NCBI RefSeq assembly: GCF_015143595.1
Contig: NZ_WYEU01000006.1
Location: 52,067 to 116,066, forward strand
Direction: 5' to 3'
From: Sneathiella sp. P13V-1
GTDB taxonomy: Bacteria; Pseudomonadota; Alphaproteobacteria; Sneathiellales; Sneathiellaceae
Length of the DNA: 64,000 nucleotides
Each line of letters opens with the position of its first letter. Position 1 is the stretch's first letter. Made by a program: the position numbers and the translations under genes. Shown piece after piece: positions 60,005 through 64,000 of this stretch. The notes under the pieces were generated by a model. It saw only the letters and a program-made list of their open reading frames with translations, searched no databases and was not told where the DNA came from.

Positions 60005-60868
60005 ATGAACAATTCTTCAACATCAGAAACCGATAGATCCTTTTCAGAAGCATCCGGAAAATGGTTCAGCGTTTTTGCCGTGCCGAAGATGGACTGCCCA
60101 TCTGAAGAGCGAATAATCCGAATGGCTCTAAGTGGCCTTGAAAACATTAAGATGTTGTCCTTCGACCTATCAAATCGCCGATTGGAGATCGTACACGATG
60201 GCGATATTGAGCCCATAACCCAAAAACTGACAACCTTGGGGCTAGGAGCTTCAATTCAGGAAACCGTTGCTGCCGATCCGGAAATAATCAATGCTGTCGA
60301 GGGCTCAGCGGCCTCTACTACGCAAGAGTCTCGCACTCTCCGTTGGTTGCTTGGCATAAATGCAGTGTTGTTTATTGTCGAAATGACCACCGGCCTGATC
60401 GCGCAGTCTACCGGCCTGATTGGAGAGTCACTCGATAATTTTGCAGATGCAGCGGTATACGGCCTCGCCCTATATGCTGTGGGACATAGTATAAAAATGC
60501 AGGTACGGGCGGCACATCTTTCGGGCCTACTCCAGCTAATATTGGCTATAGGTGTTCTTGCTGAGGTGGTGAGACGTTTTGTATTCGGCAGTGAACCTGA
60601 ATCGCAAATGATGATGATTATCGCTTTCATCGCATTAATTGCCAATACCACCTGTCTGCTGATGATCAGTAAACATCGAGAAGGTGGAGCGCATATGAAG
60701 GCAAGTTGGATCTTCTCGGCAAATGACGTGTTGGTCAATATCGGTGTCATTACTGCAGGTGGCTTGGTAGCCTGGACTGGAACTAATTACCCGGATTTGA
60801 TTATCGGTACCATCGCTGGGATCATCGTGCTTAATGGTGCTAGACGTATTTTAGCTCTTAAGGGCTAA
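60005..60868 (+). CDS. CDF-like cation transporter with N-terminal HMA-like domain
   Basis: 287 residues. About 20-85 form a heavy-metal-associated-like fold with VPKMDCPSEERIIRMAL, which keeps only the first Cys of the usual CxxC. From about 105 a cation-diffusion-facilitator-type membrane domain follows: INAVLFIVEMTTGLIAQSTG, ESLDNFADAAVYGLALYAVG (metal-site Asp residues), ISKHREGGAHMKASWIFSANDVLVN, TGTNYPDLIIGTIAG. This protein class recurs with merR and lspA in resistance islands and is presumed to export Cd, Pb, Zn or Co. 3 bp before lspA. Confidence 0.88.
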   Translation: MNNSSTSETDRSFSEASGKWFSVFAVPKMDCPSEERIIRMALSGLENIKMLSFDLSNRRLEIVHDGDIEPITQKLTTLGLGASIQETVAADPEIINAVEGSAASTTQESRTLRWLLGINAVLFIVEMTTGLIAQSTGLIGESLDNFADAAVYGLALYAVGHSIKMQVRAAHLSGLLQLILAIGVLAEVVRRFVFGSEPESQMMMIIAFIALIANTTCLLMISKHREGGAHMKASWIFSANDVLVNIGVITAGGLVAWTGTNYPDLIIGTIAGIIVLNGARRILALKG

Positions 60869-60871
60869 ATA

Positions 60872-61360
60872 ATGTTCATGAATGTCTCAACATATACCTT
60901 GTTAGCCATCTCCACATTAATAGCAATCTTGGACCAAGCGACTAAATGGTGGATTAAACAGACGTTGGTTTATGGCGAATCCGTTTTTGTATTACCTTTC
61001 TTTAACTGGGTACATGTATGGAACACTGGTGCCGCATTCGGACTTCTGGCAAATGCTGGCGGCTGGCAGCGCTATTTGTTTATTGGGTCTGCTTCAGCCA
61101 TCTCAATTTTGCTTATCTATCTGATTAGTAAAAGCCATCAAAAAGCTGAAGCATTTGCTTACAGCCTGATCCTTGGTGGGGCTGCAGGTAATCTGTTTGA
61201 CAGGATTTTCAGAGGCTACGTTATCGACTCTTTTGATTTCTATTGGCGCTCTTGGCATTGGCCTGCCTTCAACGTGGCTGACATTGCCATTGTTCTTGGC
61301 GTTCTACTGATCATTTCTAAAAGCCTGATAAGTAAAAATAAAAATTCTGATATCAACTGA
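60872..61360 (+). CDS. lspA: Lipoprotein signal peptidase (element-borne LspA)
   Basis: Cleaves prolipoproteins at the inner membrane. 162 residues, four membrane helices, with the catalytic aspartates in AAGNLFDRIFRGYVIDSFDF and FNVADIAIVLGV, plus VWNTGAAFG. It is an accessory copy next to a metal transporter; the housekeeping lspA is expected elsewhere in the genome. Similar copies (for example PbrC) accompany lead/cadmium resistance genes. The gene lies 3 bp after the transporter gene, in the same MerR-driven operon. Confidence 0.93.
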   Translation: MFMNVSTYTLLAISTLIAILDQATKWWIKQTLVYGESVFVLPFFNWVHVWNTGAAFGLLANAGGWQRYLFIGSASAISILLIYLISKSHQKAEAFAYSLILGGAAGNLFDRIFRGYVIDSFDFYWRSWHWPAFNVADIAIVLGVLLIISKSLISKNKNSDIN

Positions 61361-61513
61361 TAAGATTGGTAGTGGTATATATCTAAATGAGTATGCAGAA
61401 GCTTTACATATGTTAGCATATTAAGTCCTCGGACCGATCGTTTGCCGTGCGTGGCAAGAGCTTGAACTACTTCAGATAACCACGGGGCGCGTTAAGAAAT
61501 AAGGAGAACTGTT

Positions 61514-62089
61514 ATGAGGAAAGTGAGTGCCGAGTCTGTCCTAGGGATTTCCGGGGTTCTGGCGCTAGCCATCGTGGTTACACTCGTATTGAATCTCAAC
61601 AGCGCGAGTGCCCAATCCCCTGGCACTCAATCACAGCTATGTTGCCAGGACATGTGGGACCCAAATTGGATGCAACGCGACATGTGGGGGCCAGGTAAAA
61701 TGGGGCCAGGCATGCGACAAAGGATGGAACGACACAGGGTCTTCATGCATGAAGGCATTCCTGTTGCGTACCGCGGTGCACGGAATTCCTTTTCGTCCGA
61801 TGCTAAAACCATCGGTGAAGGGCGGGCCCTTTATCGGGAGAATTGTGCATCCTGTCATGGGGCCAAAGGTATGGGGGATGGCGAAGGAGGTAAGTCCTTG
61901 AGTCCTTCTCCGGCATTACTTGCCAACCTAATAGAGATGCCAATGTCAGTCGATGAGTTCCTGCTTTGGTCTATCTCCGACGGTGGCACGGCCTTTGGAA
62001 CCGCAATGCCTGCTTTCAAAGATGTTTTGACCAGAGACGAAATCTGGAAGATTGTCACCTATATGCGGGCCGGGTTCCCGGTTCAGTAA
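61514..62089 (+). CDS. Cytochrome c with Met/Trp-rich N-terminal region
   Basis: 191 residues. Uncleaved or cleavable N-terminal hydrophobic segment (about 10-33). An unusual Met/Trp/Gly stretch follows (about 46-72: DMWDPNWMQRDMWGPGKMGP), which could bind soft metal ions. Then a class I cytochrome c domain with haem motif CASCH (111-115) and axial Met in GTAMPAF. A CC pair at 43-44 is also present. An AAGGAG ribosome site precedes the ATG. Starts a second operon in the metal cassette with the SHOCT protein. Role may be electron transfer in metal stress; unproven. Confidence 0.88.
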   Translation: MRKVSAESVLGISGVLALAIVVTLVLNLNSASAQSPGTQSQLCCQDMWDPNWMQRDMWGPGKMGPGMRQRMERHRVFMHEGIPVAYRGARNSFSSDAKTIGEGRALYRENCASCHGAKGMGDGEGGKSLSPSPALLANLIEMPMSVDEFLLWSISDGGTAFGTAMPAFKDVLTRDEIWKIVTYMRAGFPVQ

Positions 62090-62112
62090 ACATAACAGCG
62101 AGGATTGATCTG

Positions 62113-62448
62113 ATGTCTCGATTTATTAATTACCTGATTTGTATGGGGATTGTATCTCTATTGCCTTCCACCGTTCTCGCGCAACAACAAGGGACAGGAT
62201 ACGGGCCACATATGATGAATGGCGGATGGCATGGCTGGTTCCTTGGCCCAATCATGATGATTGTGTTCATTTCCGTAGCGGTGGTAGTGGTCGTGCTTTT
62301 GTTGCGGTGGCTTGGGGTTCTGAGCCATGGCAGTCCTCACCATCAACCGCCAACAAAGACGCCACTCGACATCCTCAAGGAGAGACTTGCTCGGGGCGAG
62401 ATCGACAAAGAGGAATTCGAAGAGCGTCGTCGCATTATTGATCAATAA
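62113..62448 (+). CDS. SHOCT domain membrane protein
   Basis: 111 residues from the ATG at 62113 (MSRFINYLICMG). A signal-like helix ends at VLA (about 21), followed by a short His/Met/Gly segment (YGPHMMNGGWHGWFLG), a membrane helix (about 45-67) and the C-terminal SHOCT motif (about 82-110): TPLDILKERLARGEIDKEEF and EERR. SHOCT modules are short oligomerisation tails. Likely membrane-tethered partner of the cytochrome encoded 23 bp upstream. Metal-binding side chains near the membrane suggest a link to copper or other metal handling. Confidence 0.85.
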   Translation: MSRFINYLICMGIVSLLPSTVLAQQQGTGYGPHMMNGGWHGWFLGPIMMIVFISVAVVVVVLLLRWLGVLSHGSPHHQPPTKTPLDILKERLARGEIDKEEFEERRRIIDQ

Positions 62449-62753
62449 TAGGCCAGTGTAACGTTTATAGAATGGCTGCTTCTGGCACAAAACCGACTAT
62501 ATTAGAGCGGTAAAAAAAGGTCCGTAACTGCGCGCAAAGCGGAAGTTATTTCTGGAAAAACTGAAATTCCGTTTTCAATGTTCACTATGAATGTCTGCTT
62601 TGCCAAATTTTATTGATGGCGAGCTTGAAGAGACCAAAGTCTGCTTCCCGCCCTTTGTGCAGAATGACATGAACGGCCCAAAGCCGCCGTTGGCATAAAG
62701 ATCGTCGATTTTTAGGGCCGCTGGCTACTCTGTCGCAACGATGGAGATGCACT
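62449..62753. other. Non-coding stretch after the metal cassette
   Basis: 305 bp without a convincing gene. It contains 62537-62570, an imperfect copy of the sequence at 59274-59307, and 62636-62652 (AAGTCTGCTTCCCGCCC), which recurs almost exactly at 63616-63632 on the far side of the next gene. Confidence 0.45.
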
Positions 62754-63539
62754 CTAACCGTCAAAGGATACCAGTTGCCCGCGCATCAGTGGAAACAACT
62801 CTTCTTTCGGCATGGCCTTTTCCGCCATGGGAACGAACTCAAACGCCAAGTAGTGTTCTCCCTTCGCTTTTGCAGTTATATAAGCTTTGACTTGGTCGAT
62901 AACGAGACGCCAAAAATCAAGCGCGAAGTCCGTATGCTCATAGATGGCTTCGCCTTTGTCTGCCAACATGGTTGTGTAATAGACGACGTGTTCTGCTGTC
63001 ATACCTTCACCCGTCCCGTTTTCGCGCGAGTGTTCAGCAATCAGTGTGTTTCTGGAATCTATCTGATCGTTTATCTCTACCATCATTCCCATAGCGCGAT
63101 GTACAAACAACGTCAGTGCAGGCATATTCTTACCGAGCGATGAATATTCGCTAAAGTCCGGTGGCGGCATGACGGAGTTTTTTGGCAAGCTCATGTAGAA
63201 ATGACGCAAGGCTTCTGAAGTGCTAATTAAGCTCAGAATTTTACTCTTTCGTTCTGCTAATGGAGTATCGTAGCATTCGCTGACAGCCCTTTTCATCGTT
63301 TCAACTTCTGGCTTCAAGTCATCAATGAGTTGCCGTTTCGAATTAGCAAGTGCTTCTATATTCGCCCCTGCGGACATTGTTAGACGGTTGAGCGCGTCAA
63401 GGATGGCTCGCCAGTCTTCCTTCTTTTCCTTATTCGATTGCTTGTGAAGTTGGTAGTGGAATGCACCAATACCAAACATGAAACCCAAACCAGATCCGAT
63501 CCCGGTCTGCAATACGCCGAGCCAAAACTCCGAAGACAT
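62754..63539 (-). CDS. Membrane-anchored protein of unknown function
   Basis: 261 residues. N-terminal membrane helix (about 6-27: LGVLQTGIGSGLGFMFGIGA), then a long soluble helical region (DWRAILDALNRLTMSAGANI, SKRQLIDDLKPEVETMKRAV, SALTLFVHRAMGMMVEIND-like stretch, DFALDFWRLVIDQVKAYI). I do not recognise a family. It is the last gene of the element, on the strand opposite to the metal genes, flanked by a short repeated sequence. This position often holds cargo such as defence genes, but nothing specific supports that. Confidence 0.75.
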   Translation of the reverse strand: MSSEFWLGVLQTGIGSGLGFMFGIGAFHYQLHKQSNKEKKEDWRAILDALNRLTMSAGANIEALANSKRQLIDDLKPEVETMKRAVSECYDTPLAERKSKILSLISTSEALRHFYMSLPKNSVMPPPDFSEYSSLGKNMPALTLFVHRAMGMMVEINDQIDSRNTLIAEHSRENGTGEGMTAEHVVYYTTMLADKGEAIYEHTDFALDFWRLVIDQVKAYITAKAKGEHYLAFEFVPMAEKAMPKEELFPLMRGQLVSFDG

Positions 63540-63768
63540 GTGCCCTCCTGATGAAGATCATAAATTGCATAACATTAGTTATCTATCACTAACATATGTT
63601 AGCTCACGATGCAGCGAAAGTCCGCTTCCCGCCCCCAAGAGCCCTTCGCGATCCTTTTATCAGATCATGGCGGACAATGGGACCCATGCTTGGAATTATG
63701 TAAGTGCCTCCACTTCAATCCATTTTGAATTTCCGGAAGTTCACATCATTGGATAACGGCGCGCAAAC

Positions 63769-63787
63769 GCTTCCATATAGCTTCCAG
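63769..63787 (+). repeat. Right arm-type integrase sites
   Basis: GCTTCCA-TATA-GCTTCCAG, the same paired heptamer with the same spacing as at 54462-54480 in the left end, in the same orientation. Located 67 bp inside the right att repeat. Confidence 0.65.
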
Positions 63788-63794
63788 AACGAGT

Positions 63795-63823
63795 AAAGCC
63801 CCGAACTTTGGGTTCGGGGCTTT
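63795..63823. terminator. Terminator now serving tRNA-fMet
   Basis: Perfect 12-bp stem AAAGCCCCGAAC / GTTCGGGGCTTT, 5-nt loop region, with flanking A/T. It is carried inside the element and replaces the original terminator displaced to 54247-54284. Confidence 0.88.
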
Positions 63824-63853
63824 CGTGTATCATATTGATATATTTATGTGATT

Positions 63854-63930
<77 letters not shown>

Positions 63931-63931
<1 letters not shown>

Positions 63932-63975
63932 TCAAACTTGTTTGACGCAGTCGGCGCGGGTAATGCTTAAGCATT
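63931..63975. other. Palindromes upstream of tRNA-fMet
   Basis: GTCAAAC-TT-GTTTGAC (63931-63946) overlaps the first tRNA base, and AATGCTTAAGCATT (63962-63975) is a perfect 14-bp palindrome. They lie upstream of the tRNA on its own strand and may be processing or promoter-region structures. In many alphaproteobacteria tRNA-fMet follows the 5S rRNA gene, so this may be the spacer of an rrn operon; the window ends before that can be seen. Confidence 0.4.
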
Positions 63976-64000
63976 GCCAGCCGACCGTGTTTAAACTTGT

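Overview
The window reads as the chromosome of a free-living, probably marine, alphaproteobacterium of moderate GC. Pointers are the alphaproteobacterial LexA operator form GTTC-N7-GTTC in front of an imuA-imuB-dnaE2 mutagenesis cassette, BetI-BetB-BetA osmoprotectant synthesis, many ABC and MFS importers, family III CoA-transferase and acyl-CoA genes, and an initiator tRNA with the unpaired C1-A72 end. The genus cannot be fixed from sequence alone.

Layout. 1-1.4 kb: phosphonate/phosphite uptake (phnD cut by the window edge, phnC) behind a Pho box. 1.5-4.1 kb: two MFS carriers. 4.2-9.5 kb: one tight minus-strand operon, ydbH-ynbE-ydbL (intermembrane lipid bridge), DUF427, mtnA and a FucA-like aldolase (S-adenosylmethionine by-product salvage, DHAP-shunt type). 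9.6-13.2 kb: Crp/Fnr regulator, small DUF2892 protein, CoA-transferase and a periplasmic glycerophosphodiesterase. 13.2-19.6 kb: a complete oligopeptide-type ABC importer with an attenuator after the binding-protein gene. 20-22 kb: CARDB-like secreted protein, and a WYL regulator divergent from an unknown gene with a perfect operator between them. 22.1-27.7 kb: SOS-controlled imuA-imuB-dnaE2. 27.8-28.7 kb: a DUF2236 oxygenase-like protein.

28.7-36.9 kb holds the most striking locus: an eight-gene, translationally coupled minus-strand operon. It encodes a secreted Cys/Gly/Ser protein, an outer-membrane lipoprotein, two anchored periplasmic proteins with PEGA-type domains (one ending in a sulfatase-modifying-factor-like domain without the usual cysteine motif), a 47-residue membrane protein, a MotA/TolQ/ExbB-like channel subunit, and two von Willebrand factor A proteins whose N-terminal membrane helix carries an ExbD/TolR-like aspartate. 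I read it as an undescribed proton-motive-force-driven envelope machine in which the D-type subunits carry vWA domains.

37-48.7 kb: betIBA; a tetR-ligase-hydratase acyl-CoA operon; an SDR; small envelope proteins; an AraC/GyrI regulator; and a zinc-starvation pair (His-rich beta-barrel protein and DUF1826) behind a Zur-box-like palindrome. 48.9-54.1 kb looks like a surface-glycan modification locus: an OafA-type acyltransferase, two homologous proteins with the same two domains in swapped order (one a nucleotidyltransferase-like fold), and a protein resembling archaeal CTP-dependent riboflavin kinase.

54.3-63.9 kb is an integrative element inserted at the 3' half of the initiator tRNA-fMet gene. 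It has a tyrosine integrase, AlpA-like factor, a Rep_trans-type replication initiator preceded by a hairpin cluster, a broken second rep copy, a MerR-CDF-LspA heavy-metal module, a cytochrome c, a SHOCT protein and an unknown anchored protein. Its 46-bp att repeats differ at exactly two positions, which form a compensatory pair in the tRNA T-stem.
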